DNA from: Solanum dulcamara
Lineage: Eukaryota; Streptophyta; Magnoliopsida; Solanales; Solanaceae
Reading direction: 5' to 3'
NCBI RefSeq assembly: GCF_947179165.1
Contig: NC_077242.1
Coordinates: 22,973,097 to 23,037,096 of the forward strand
Length of the DNA: 64,000 nucleotides
Shown here: piece by piece, positions 24,569 to 35,553 of the stretch
How positions within the stretch are numbered: the first letter of the stretch is position 1
Layout: each line of letters opens with the position of its first letter
Made by a program: the position numbers and the translations under genes
The notes under the pieces: generated by a model
Databases searched by the model: none
What the model was told of the DNA's origin: nothing
The model's input: the letters and a program-made list of their open reading frames with translations, nothing else

Positions 24569-26246
24569 CTTAAGAATACGGTGGTCAGTAAAGACCTCAC
24601 AATGCACACCATAGAGATAGTGTCTCCACAACTTCAAAACAAACACCACAATCGCTAACTCTAGGTCGTGGGTAGGATAGTTCTTCTCATGTACCTTTAA
24701 CTATCGAGAAACATAAGTTATAACTCTACCTCTGTGCATCAATACACCACCAAGTCAACTCCCGAAGCATTACAAAACACATTAAAGGCCACAACTTCCT
24801 CAAGTAAAGCTAGAATAGGTGTTGAATTCAATAACTCCGTGAGCTTTTGAAATCTCTCCTCACACTCATCCGTCCACTAAAATGCCACGGTATTTTGAGT
24901 TAACCTTGTCAATGGGGATGCAATAGAAGAGAAGCCCTGAACAAATGAATGATAATATCATGTCACCCAATAAAACTCTGAATCTCGGTAATTGAAGTAG
25001 GCCTAACCCAATTACGAACCGGTGCAACCTTGGTCGGATCGACCATACTACCATCCTTGGTCACCACATGACCCAAGAATACCACGGACTCGAGCCAAAA
25101 CTCACATTTGGAGAATTTTGCATAAACTTCTCCTCTCTCAATATCTGAAGGACTGTCCTCAAGTGACTAACATGATCAGCCTCATTATTGGAATAAAAAA
25201 AGATGTCATCAATAAACATACTCACAAATAAGTCCAAATAAAGTCGGCTATCCGGTTCATCAACTCCATAAAATCAGTTAGGGCATTAGTCAACCCAAAG
25301 GATATAACTACAAGCTCATAATGCCCATAATGAGTCCTCAATGCAGTGTTCGGGATATCAGATTCTCAAACTCTCAATTGATGGTAACTCAACCTCAAAT
25401 TGATTTTGGAGAACACAGATGTATCCTGAAGCTGGTCAAATAAACCATCAATGCGAGGAAGAGGATACTTCTTCTTGATGGTGACTTTGTTCAATTGTCA
25501 ATAGTCAATACACATCCTCATGGTACCATTCTTCTTCTTCTTCACAAATAAGACTGGTGCACCCCATGGCGACACATTAGGCCGAATAAAACCCTTCTTC
25601 AACAAATCTTCTAATTGTTCTATCAACTCCTTCAACTCTGACAGATCCATCCTATAAGGAGAAATAGAGATGGGTTTGGTGCCCGGCTCCAAATCAATAA
25701 CAAATTCTATATCATGGTCAGGAGGAACACCCGGCAAGTCTGAGGAAACACATCCATAAAATCTCTTACCACCTTTATAGTCTCAAAGGGAGGTTACTCC
25801 GTAGTAAGATCACGTACATAATCCAAACAAGACAAACAACCCTTATCTATCAGACGACGAGCACGAATATAAGATATTACCCCCTTAGGATACGAACTTA
25901 GATTAGCCTTCCACACCAAGCTAGGCAAAAAGGGATAAGCTAAGGTCACGGTATTTGCATAACAATCTAATATAGCATGATAAGGACATAACCAGTCCAT
26001 ACCCAATATCACAAAAAAATCAAGCATGTCTAATAAAATCAAGTTTGCTAAGGTCTCTCTACCCGAAAATACCACCAAATATCCCAAGTATGCCCGATCT
26101 ACCACTAAGGACTCACTACCAGGTAGAACAGTAAGAGGTTCACAAATATAATCACTACCCACATCAAAATAGGTCGACACATAAAAATAGCTAGACCCTA
26201 GATCAAATAATACTAAAGCAAGGATGTTGGCAAACCAACACAACAC
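24569..26246 (-). pseudogene. pol of element B, proximal part: protease, RT, start of RNase H
   Basis: The protease (26246-25794) has ALVLFDLGSSYFYVSTYF, keeping the catalytic Asp and Gly, then LLDMLDFFVILGMDWL. RT starts at 25737-25498 with [32 protein letters not shown] and MRMCIDY. It continues with frameshifts to the RNase H segment at 24649-24569 ([13 protein letters not shown]), where element D interrupts. The coding continues at 15444. Confidence 0.85.
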
Positions 26247-26399
26247 CTGTAATAACTACATCAGAGGCCTCCGCCTCAGATCTACCTGGTATACCATAGC
26301 ATAGCTGATGGTCACCTCTGGCCTACAAACCACCACGAGCGCCACATCTAGCTACACCCTTGGCACCTTTAGTGCCACATCTATTACCCCTATGAAGTA

Positions 26400-27721
26400 C
26401 CTCACATGACTAGAGCGGGAGTAGAAAGAACAATTGGTGCCCCGGACCGTCAAGTAGAAGGAGAACATCTAGGGAAATCTTGGGCCTTATGCCCAAACTC
26501 ATCACACACAAAGAAGCCTCTAGGTCTTGAACCCTGTGGAGGATAACCAGAATTGTCAATACGTCCTCCGAAGCTCTAAGAACAACTATAACCAGTGTGA
26601 CTTGATCTAGATCCACTTGTACCATCTAAGCCCTGAATAGTTGCCTAGACCGGTCTGCCCTGATAACCATGGGTACCTGAACATGAATACTCCATGCCTC
26701 TATAGAATGATCACCAAATTGATCCTACCGATGAAACCTCTTGGCCCCGCCCTATCTAGCATGCCAAATGATCTCTATCATCCTGGCATGGTCAATAACA
26801 CTCTGAAAGGTACCACTAGATAGCATAAGAGAGGTTGTAGCCTCTTGAATATAACCATTGAATCCCTTCACCAACTTGTGAATCTGTTCAAACTCAGTGG
26901 GGATACTAGACATAGCATAATGAGACAATTCATGAAAGCAAGTCTCATACTCAGATACGGATAGGGAGCCCTGCTCTAATCTATCAAACTCATCTCAGCA
27001 CTAATCACGGACGTTATAAGGCACCAACCTCTCAAGGAACACCTCTGAAAACTGCTCCTATGTCATCACAGGGGAACCAGCAGATCTACGAGCAATAATT
27101 GATCTCCACCACTCCTTGGACACCCTTATAAATTGAATGAAGTGTAAGCTACTCCATATGCCTCAAGGATACCCAAGTTGAACAACCTGTCTTGGCACTC
27201 AGTCAGAAAGTCATAAGCCTTCTCCTCGGTTGTACCATCAAATATGAGAGGTACCAACCGAACAAATCTCTCAAAGCTTTTCTACTTAGCTATTGACATG
27301 GCAGCACTAGCAAAAAATGGTGGAGCTGCAAACCTCGAAGGTACAATAGAACACACAGAAAAAGATCCTAGAGTATGGAACCCAATACTAGGCCCCTGAA
27401 CTAGTGGCGTAGTACCAACTATGATAGAAGACCTTAAAGTACCTAGGAGAACACCAGGAGTCAAAGCACCATCCAATCTAGCTAATAGTCTAACCAATAT
27501 CTCCTGAAGCATTAGAGTACTATCAGGGACTGCTCGTAATTATCCTCGTGCTCATACACTGGTTCAAGCGATGGTTCTTTAGCTTGGCCACGACCAGGTA
27601 TTGCACCTCTTGCTCGGCCTCATCCCCTGACTCAACTGCATCCTCTGCCTCACCCAATAACTGGGGCTCAGGTAGCAGGTACAGCCTCACTCTCGGTGAC
27701 TCCGGCTCTAGTCCTCACCAT
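26400..27721 (-). pseudogene. gag remnant of element B
   Basis: ATG at 27721-27719 starts the same MVRTRA gag as in A and E. The segment LLARLDGALTPGVLLGT (27512-27282) matches E at 62220-62281. The capsid core lies around 27130-26830 with the reading frame broken. The knuckle region (26620-26410) is degraded. The protein would be the RNA-packaging capsid. This copy is a pseudogene. Confidence 0.75.
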
Positions 27722-27913
27722 CTGTGTAGAATGAATAGATTAGAGGTATACAACACTTGATATTAATAACTTGCATGAAGGGAATCAAAAGAAAGAATTT
27801 ATCCTAACAAGTATCTTAAAGCCTCTCGAAGATAAGTACGAATGTTTACGTACCGATCCACAAGACTCTACTAGACACCCTTCTGTTTAACCTATGAGAC
27901 CGGTAACCTAGTT

Positions 27914-27926
27914 GCTCTGATACCAA
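27914..27926 (-). other. Primer-binding site of element B
   Basis: On the minus strand it reads TTGGTATCAGAGC, an exact initiator-Met tRNA type PBS, two bases from the LTR end at 27929. Confidence 0.9.
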
Positions 27927-27928
27927 TT

Positions 27929-30050
27929 TGTCACAACCCAAAATCCGAGGTCATGATGGCACACATCCCCAACCCCATCCTAATGTGTAAGTCGAAAAGT
28001 AAAACCATATGAGACTCCCAAAATGGGAGTCAGGCCACAAATAAATGCAATAAAAAGACAACAACCAACTTATCTCCAAACCTAATGTTATAAGTGTAAA
28101 GTGCATCTAATATAATAATAGAATCTAATATATATAATAAGTCTTCTAATTAGAACAAAGAATGAAAATAAAAGCTAGAATTAATGGTAGTCCGAATTCC
28201 AAGACCTCACCACTAATCTAAATAGTAAAATATCCGCTACAGAAGGAGATCAACTGTCGCATGAAATACCCTAATTGGGATCTGCATCAAAAGGGACACA
28301 GAAGGAGGGATGAGTATAATCCACATGTACTCAGTAGGTTTAATCGACTAAGTATAAGGAATTAATCAAAAACTATGTAATAAACTAAGAAATATTTCCA
28401 CCTGCACGCAGAAAAGTCTCACTCCGGCTAAACACACAAATACAGTTCAATATCATAATTTAACAAATATGTCAAATATCACAAGTATCAATGCAATCTA
28501 ATATATTGTGATGATGCAATGATATGATGGTACGGTGGGATCAAGATTATCGCACAACCATCGTATACACTTGCCGAGCTGTGCTACCAAGCAGTACCCA
28601 TGGGGGTCTCGCAGACTATATACCTCGTCATAATCTAAATGTATCAACTACCTCACCATCCAGCTCATGGCCAAGGACTCATGATACTAATGTCTCATTC
28701 GCTTGCCACCTATCTCGTGGTCAAGGATACAGAAGATATCACATTTTCTTTCTCAAAAAGAATTTCCACAGTTTTCAACTTTCCATTGATTAGTGATAAT
28801 ATGAATGAGGATGAATGCATTCACAGTATATAAAGCATAGAGGTAATATTCAACTTAACATGTAGCACGAGTTCAAAGTTCTCAAAACTTAACATAAACG
28901 TGATTTTTACTCTTAATAGACAGAGATAGGGAGGAATTGCCTCAAATTAAGAGTTCATCCCTTTTTCAACAATATTTCAATACTCAGACATGCTCGAAAC
29001 CCCCAACTCAACCCCTCAGACGGTATTACAGGTCAAATAACCTCTTCACATCTCTAACTCAGTTAATTCATGGATTACACAGTCTCAATCATAAATAAAA
29101 TATCACATAAAGGCCCCACACGGGCTACACAACACATATAAGTCCCCACATGGTCAGCACATTATAAATTATCAGTCCCAAATACACTGCGACCCCATCT
29201 CAAAGTCTACAACATAGAATTTAACTAATCACCCCAACTTAGCCTCAAGAAAAATAGCCAAATCTGCCTCGATAGTCGAACCCATATTCGAACACCTCCA
29301 CCGGACGACCAACTCTCGAATACAACACTCGAAATGACAAACCACTATCAAAAATAAAACATATGCATCACAAGGAGTCCAATGACACCCATATTGATAG
29401 ATTTTGGAATCAAGGGTAAAATAATCCACAAATGATCATTTTTTAAAAGAGTCAAATTTGAAATTTTAGTGCAAAATCAAGTTCTACTAGTAATAAGGAA
29501 CTGATGGTTGAAAAATCCATAAAAATAGAGTCCAAAATGACTTAGAAATCAATGAAACCAAATTGAAATTTAAGAACTAAAACCCCCAAAAATTCTCACT
29601 TAAAATTAGACTTTTTCAAGGATTTAAGAAAGGAAATTCATAGATAAATGATGGAGAATTGAAAAGGCAACTTATCCACATGAAAACCTTCAAGAACTTG
29701 ACCCAAAATCGCCTACTCAAAGCTCAAAATCGATAACAATGGTGGTTTTTCGAAAATGGGACTGTTTTCATGACTTAACACTATTCACGCATAAAATGCT
29801 CATCGTGATCACGAGCAACTTACTCTCGCGATCGTGAGGTACTAAAAAAAGGGCTCATCGCGATCGCGTGGAAAGAGTCATGATCACGTAAAATAAAATC
29901 TGAGCAGGTCGCGATCGAGATGAAAAAATCAACTTGCACCAGAAACTAGCAAAATTCCAAACTCACATTCTCCGATCGTACCCTCGGGATTCATTCGGAA
30001 TCCTGTATACACAAATCTTATATGCAGTCCTACATAATTCGACGTTCTGG
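27929..30050 (-). repeat. 5' LTR of element B, outer end missing
   Basis: It runs from the TGTCACAACCC border to about 30050, where similarity to 13130-13150 stops. About 550 bp that should lead to the TGTAATG terminus is absent, so no target duplication for B can be read on this side. Confidence 0.8.
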
Positions 30051-30259
30051 AAAAGAATAATTTGAGTGACAAGATTGAGAAGCGATTAATATATTGTTCT
30101 TGCACATATTGTTATTTTGTTGTTGTTGATTGTTATCAATTATATTATAAGGTTTTTTTAACAGAACATGTTCATTACAAAATAATAATACAAATTTATC
30201 AGTATTTTAAATAATTTTTAGAACTTACAGGGGGTATAAAATAATATTTTTGAAACAAT
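30051..30259. other. AT-rich sequence, no feature seen
   Basis: Spacer between the truncated LTR and the MITE-like fragment. It contains TTGTTGTTGTTGATTG-type low-complexity sequence only. Confidence 0.5.
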
Positions 30260-30371
30260 CAAATATTCTAAAAAAAATTTATGGCCAAACACATGATAAA
30301 ACTTCACCCAAAAATAACTTGTCAAGAATATTTGTGAATTTTGGGTCAAACGCTAGCTTAAGTGTACTCTC
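30260..30371. repeat. MITE-like fragment flanking element B on the right
   Basis: It contains ATGGCCAAACACATGATAAA, then CACCCAAAAATAACTTGTCA, then GGGTCAAACGCTAGCTTAAG. Its reverse complement matches both halves of 4640-4837. The wording resembles ends of solanaceous MITEs. No target duplication could be assigned. Confidence 0.5.
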
Positions 30372-32976
30372 AATAAGGAAATGGATGAAAATCATTTACA
30401 CCCCCTAACTTTACTTTAAAAATTAAATTTCTTCATCTATTTTGAATAATAATCAACCCCCCCCCCCCCTCATTTATCCTATGCAATGTCTATTTTATCC
30501 TTATCGTTTTCAATCCTCCATCTATGCAACATTTTTTTTATATTATATATAATTTTTTTAATTTATGTAGTTATAGAATTTTATTTAAGTCCATTAACAT
30601 TAAAGTAGAATAATCCTTTTAAAAGTTTATTGCAAAATTTAAGAATATTTTTTTATGATTAATATTACATGTATTATGTATGTATGTTGGGTATGCATAT
30701 TTAAGTTTCATTTATCTCTTATTCTCTGTTATTTACGTAGATAGGCAAATTGTGTTTGTCATTAGTGAAATGTTTTCTAAATTATAACTTAAAATTTATT
30801 TACAATGTAAATAGATAATTTTTAAGAAATTTGTATGAATTATACCTTTAATTTTATTAATTATTTTTGTATTTTTTGCACCAAAATATGTTTATAACGT
30901 TATCACATTATAGATTCTGTTAAAATTAATTTCGATTATTTTTTTATTTTATTCTTTTCTTTCACTAAAGAACGACATTAATTTATATACTCAATCAATT
31001 TTTTTTAATTTTCTATTTTCAACGATATATATATATATAGAAAAATTAATTTTCAATAATATTATTTCTATCTCTTTTCTTACGATTCTAAATAGGAACA
31101 AGATTTGCCCACTAAATATATTATACTTACTCTAATCCATATTAAGTGAAATATTGGGAAATAATGTATTTATTAAAAAAAATTAAGGATATAAATCAAA
31201 TAGTACATTACCTTATTACATTTTTGATTATTTTCTAATTATTTTATGAAAAAAATAAAAAATAGTTAAGAACCAATTAAATAAAAAATATTTTTTAAAA
31301 TTTTGAATAATTCAATTATTTTGAATTATGAAAAAAATTCAACAATTCAATTAGTATGAACTAAAGAGAATAATATTTAGGTGACTATAAAATTATGTTC
31401 CTAAAAGAGAAAAATTAAGAGAATATTTATTATTTTATAGTCACATAAACATTATAATATATTTTGATGATGGGGGATTATATTTGTTATAAATTTTAAT
31501 TTTATGATTTAGGGAAGAAAAAATTTAATCATTTAATAATATGTATTTAAAAGTATTATAATATTTTAAGCTTAGAAATAGGAAAATATATTTGGGAAAA
31601 AACTGCATATTTGACTCTTGTAAATGCATGCGTTAATGATAGCTTACTCACTTTACTTCTTGGAGCCATGTGGCTTTTGTGAAAAAGAAAAAGCTATGTA
31701 TTTTGTTTTTTCTGTTTTGAAATAAAATTAGATTACTATGTACTTACTTTTTACTTAATCAAATAAGACCTCTGTCTTGCATTTATTTTTTCTTCTTTCT
31801 CCTCACTTATCAATTTCATATTTTATAGTATATAAATAAATTAATTCGTAAATGTTCTAGACAATGACATTATTATAAATTAAAAATTCTGGAAAAGCGT
31901 GGATAGAAAATGATTAACTTTTGGTATTTATATATATTGTGATTACCAAATTGCAAACAAGCTTCTTTTCCTTCAAACTTTTCATTGAAAGAATGTTGCA
32001 TAAAATATAACAAGGTGTGGCACATAGATAATTATACTCAGAAGATAAAGAACTCCTTCATCATTGCATGTTTCACATAAAGATCACTAATAACCATCAC
32101 TTCTTTTTCTTTATTATTTAGATAAAAGACTATTCAAAAAGTATATATTTACTAGTGTACCTATTATTCTTTGGATTTCCAAGATTATGAACTCCATTAC
32201 TTGTACGGAGTTTGTTTGAATTGACTTTATTTTAGATGTTTTAAAGTTAAAATAATTTTTAATAATTTTATAATATTTAAATAAAAAATAAAATATTTAT
32301 TATAAAGACAAAATAACATAAACAAATCAGAAGTCATAAATCAAAAATCTTAATTTATGAATTATAAGCTATAAGTTCATTCCAACGCACTCTTAATTTT
32401 CTCTCACTTTCTTTAATAAATCCTCTTTGAACAAAAGGTTAGGAACATTGCATCATCACATTGCAGCTTGAATGCCAAGTAGCTAGCTATTATATAGAAC
32501 TTTTAATTGGTCTATCTACTTGCCTTTAATTTGATTTTAATTTGTAGACCACATCTTGGTATAAGATGTGACTAAACCTATCTCTTCCTTCTTTTTACTA
32601 ATTCAATTTTCAATATCTATTTTGAAGCTCGATGTTCAATGTATGCATCAAACAAAATTACTCTACTATATTCATGTAATAAATTGAGATGCAAACAAAT
32701 ATTTACTAATTATGATTTGATAATAAAAGAGTTGAAAATTATACAGAGCATTCAGAGTTTATTAGTAGAAGAATAAAATAGTTTTCTTCGATATGTATAC
32801 GACACATGTGGAATTTATTATTAGAGGAATCCAAAAATAAAAGTAGTCGAAGAAATAAAGGCACGAGAAAGCTTAGATTGGCAAATGTCCCAATCTACCA
32901 TGTCTAGTAGGAAAGTTGTTTTAATTTCCTCAAAGAAATGTCCTAAGGGATTAGAATGTAGCATTGCCCATAATTT

Positions 32977-32988
<12 letters not shown>
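30372..32988. other. AT-rich intergenic region
   Basis: I recognise no gene, RNA gene or complete transposon here. It holds a run of 13 C at 30457-30469, a TA run near 31026-31039, and many A/T homopolymers. Short open frames at its edge (32821-33051 minus) run through microsatellite sequence and are ignored. Confidence 0.6.

Positions 32989-33027
<39 letters not shown>
32989..33027. repeat. (AT)n microsatellite
   Basis: 39 bp of uninterrupted alternating A and T, about 19.5 units, preceded by three CAA units. Confidence 0.97.
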
Positions 33028-33030
<3 letters not shown>

Positions 33031-33266
33031 TGAGACAGGAACATTATACATATAAGGAGCTTTTCCTAAAACAATTTAGAAATAATTTTTTTGGTTAAGG
33101 ACAAACTTTTAAATTCCTCCAAATCTCCAATGAATTTTTTTATGGGTGAAAAATCATTTACACCTCCGAATTTTATTTTAAAAATCAAATCCACCCCGCA
33201 CTCTTCCTCAACTTTGAAAAATAATTATTCTTCTTTTATTTTTCTAATTAATCAACCGCCTGAATC

Positions 33267-33384
33267 AATGTAGCAAACTCTAAGGCTTGGGGGTGTTGCT
33301 TAACCCCTGACTGTACACGAGAGGTGGGAGCCTCGTGTAGGGTCTGTTCCCGTAAAAAAAAAAAAAAAAAATGTAGCAAACTCT
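33267..33384 (+). mobile_element. Short SINE-like retroposon with 15-bp target duplication
   Basis: A body of about 72 bp (33282-33353, starting AAGGCTTGGGGGTGTTGC and ending GGGTCTGTTCCCGT) is followed by an A run of 16 or more. It is flanked by the identical 15-mer AATGTAGCAAACTCT at 33267-33281 and 33370-33384. A-tail plus long direct repeats is the signature of L1-machinery retroposition. The CGTGTAGGGTCTG-like 3' part resembles solanaceous SINE tails. I see no convincing pol III A and B boxes, so it is probably a 5'-truncated copy. Confidence 0.85.
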
Positions 33385-33739
33385 CTCTTTACTCAATGGA
33401 TAGTGCTTATTTCACTTTATTAAATATCTATTCTATCCTTTCATTATCAACCTTTATTTATTCTTTTTACTTCTTTAATATATATATTTTAAAAAATCTT
33501 ACTCAATCAAACACAATTATATTAAATGAATAAAAATCGATCTCACTGTCTATCTAGAGTAGGAGTGGATATGATATGGTATAACAAATTATCAGATTAT
33601 ATCAAAAAAAATTATATCGTGATTTTGGTATTATGATATTTTGTATTATATATGATATATATTTTAATTTTTTTTGATATTTGATATGGTATTTGATTTA
33701 TATATATATATATACATATATATATGTATGTATGTATGT
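33385..33739. other. AT-rich spacer left of the MULE
   Basis: No gene seen. It ends in TA repeats (33700-33726) and a TATG/TTTG repeat (33727-33748) into which the MULE inserted. Confidence 0.6.
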
Positions 33740-33748
33740 TTGTATGTG
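33740..33748. repeat. MULE target-site duplication, left copy (TTGTATGTG)
   Basis: A 9-bp direct repeat identical to 39089-39097. Nine bases is the typical duplication length for Mutator-like elements. Confidence 0.92.
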
Positions 33749-33878
33749 GGCGAAACCCATCGGTGGCCCTTTAAAGTTGGCACCAACTTTCACTTAGACA
33801 CCTAAACCAGGAGATATTCATTTTAGACAGCTTATGTAAGGGTCGAATGTGTCATCTTGGCACATTTTACACAGCTGG
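33749..33878 (+). repeat. Left terminal inverted repeat of the MULE
   Basis: About 130 bp, matching the reverse complement of 38960-39088 at roughly 87 percent by eye. In MULEs the TIR contains the transposase-binding site and usually the promoter of the adjacent gene. Confidence 0.92.
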
Positions 33879-34087
33879 CACCTCACGTGTTTTTCACCTA
33901 TCTGAGGTGCGTATAAGCTTTTTTTCTAATCTGATGTGGCATCATACTTGGCCTATAACGGTCATATCTCTCATATCTTTATATTTATGCCCTTTCTTCT
34001 TCAATTTTGCCCTAATTTTCTTAACTTATTTCTCTGATTTGAAAAAAAAATCAGTTTTCTCTCTTCTTCTTTGTTTTTCTCTGTTTC

Positions 34088-34726
34088 ATGTCACGCTTCT
34101 CCTACACTTCCATGTCGAGCTTTTCCAACTCTTCCATGGCCTCTTTGGATGAATGTCGATATTGTAAATGTGGTAATGAAGCACTATTAAAGACTTCTTG
34201 GACCCAACTAAATTCAGGTCGTAGATTTTTTACTTGTAAACTTTCAAAGGTAAAGTAATTCTTTATGTTAATATTTTTACTCATATATTGCAACTTTTAT
34301 TTAATGTGAATCTTAAAGCTCCATTTATATCCGGTAAGTACAACAAAAGAGGAATAAGTATTTTCTGTTTTAATTAGGTGATATTTTTTTATATATATAT
34401 TTTTTCTTTCAAGAAAAAATATTATTATCTGTTTTAATTAAGTATTTTCTATTTTAATTAGGTGACACTTAAAGTTAACTATATAGTTAATTGTGGGCTT
34501 CTAAATTTTTTTTCTGATTGATTTTGTAGAAAATGACTGGCTGCAATTTTTTTATTGGTATGAAGATCGACAGCGTCCTCAAGCAAATAAGGTGATCTGG
34601 GGTTTGTTGAAGAAAGTCAAGGCTTTTGATGAAAAAATAAATCGAGCAAAAAATATATTTATTATTGGTGTGATCGCTACTGGGTTGGTAATGTTTGGAA
34701 TATGGAGATTGAAGCCTAATTGTTAA
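34088..34726 (+). pseudogene. GRF-type zinc-finger protein with C-terminal membrane segment, carried by the MULE
   Basis: Exon 1 (34088-34249, 54 codons) has a Ser-rich start and then a GRF zinc finger: CRYCKCGNEALLKTSWTQ and SGRRFFTC (C26, C28, C50). The donor GTAAAG at 34250 and acceptor TTTTGTAG ending at 34529 define a 280-bp intron. Exon 2 (34530-34726) supplies the last finger cysteine (MTGCNFF), then a WYEDRQRPQANK segment, a short coiled region (LLKKVKAFDEKINRAKN) and a hydrophobic span (IFIIGVIATGLVMFGIW) ending at TAA 34724-34726. Joining the exons leaves a one-base frame error at a run of seven T (34547-34553); eight T would keep the family pattern. Small GRF plus membrane-anchor proteins are common and uncharacterised in plants. 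GRF fingers elsewhere bind DNA. Confidence 0.8.
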
Positions 34727-35553
34727 AATGTGTTGTGTTGTTCAGGTATAAGTGGTGGTCTATCATTAGGTATAAGTGGTGGTATAGTATTATTTTGATG
34801 TTGTTGTTGTTGTAAAGTTGTCTACGTTTTGGATGAAATGAATCTTCATGTTGTTGTTGTTGCTGTAAATTTCTAGCTAGGCCACATTTGTATGTATTTT
34901 GATGTTATTGTTGTATACAATTCACATCTTGTTGAAGTGAATACATATTTCACTTATTAAAAGTTCAAAATCCTACAAATTGTTGGATATTGTTGTAGCT
35001 TTTCATTTCCTTCATCAATGGTATTCTGCAAGATATTTGAGAAACAAGGCGACAATTGCATTATGTGACATGACAATTTAATACCAAAACTATTTAACAA
35101 TATCACAATGTAACTCAAAAACATAATCCACAATGAACTCAAAGTTAGCATTATGCTAAATACCATGATCAGTGGATTGGTTTAACAAGGTTACAATCCT
35201 CAAAAGTGTTTATTACGTTACATAACAAAAAGTATTCAAATCTTGTGCTGCTGTTACTTCTTCTTTTTGTTTGTCATTTGCTGCAACTGGGAGGTAGTGA
35301 CAACATCTCTATTTTTCCATCTCAAGCCTCTAGCTTAAAACCAAGGTCTATGCCTGTTGAACTTGCATCCTTAAAATTTGAACCTGTTGGTAGAATTTTT
35401 TTGACTTGAAGTCCATGCTGTTTTTACAGAAAAAGAGAAATCAAAATTAGTAAGTAAGCTGCACTTGTGAAGTTAGTATGTAACCAAAGGAAAAAACAAC
35501 ATACATTGAGTATTAGGGTTCCACTTGCACTTGTGAATATGCCAAATTCAATA
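34727..35553. other. Interval between the two convergent MULE genes
   Basis: This is probable 3' untranslated sequence of both genes. It holds several TTG/GTT microsatellite patches (34800-34865) and no recognisable coding sequence. Confidence 0.6.

Larger units (their letters stand above)
4838..30050 (-). mobile_element. Ty3/gypsy element B, minus strand, split by a LINE and by element D
   Basis: A full gag-pol element reads leftwards: 5' LTR (30050-27929), PBS, gag (27721-26400), protease-RT-RNase H (26246-24569), continuing across element D at 15444 with RNase H, integrase and a chromodomain-like tail to 13745, then a 3' LTR (13696-12592 continuing at 6415-4838). Removing D (15450-24563 plus one target-site copy) rejoins the RNase H frame. 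Removing the LINE (6416-12591) rejoins the LTR. The outer end of the 5' LTR is missing, about 550 bp by comparison with 13150-13696. Stops and frameshifts are scattered through pol. Confidence 0.85.

Noticed and set aside
5520..28833. Similar plus-strand open frames at 5520-5771 and 28524-28793, which look like a conserved small protein.
   Set aside because: They are equivalent positions of the two LTRs of element B, so similarity reflects LTR duplication.
30372..32988. Possible gene in the largest spacer.
   Set aside because: No open frame with domain-like sequence, no splice-supported coding segments; strongly AT-rich.
33847..34152. 101-codon plus-strand frame overlapping the left MULE TIR.
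   Set aside because: It is out of frame with the GRF exon that overlaps its end, and rich in Phe/Leu from T-rich leader sequence.
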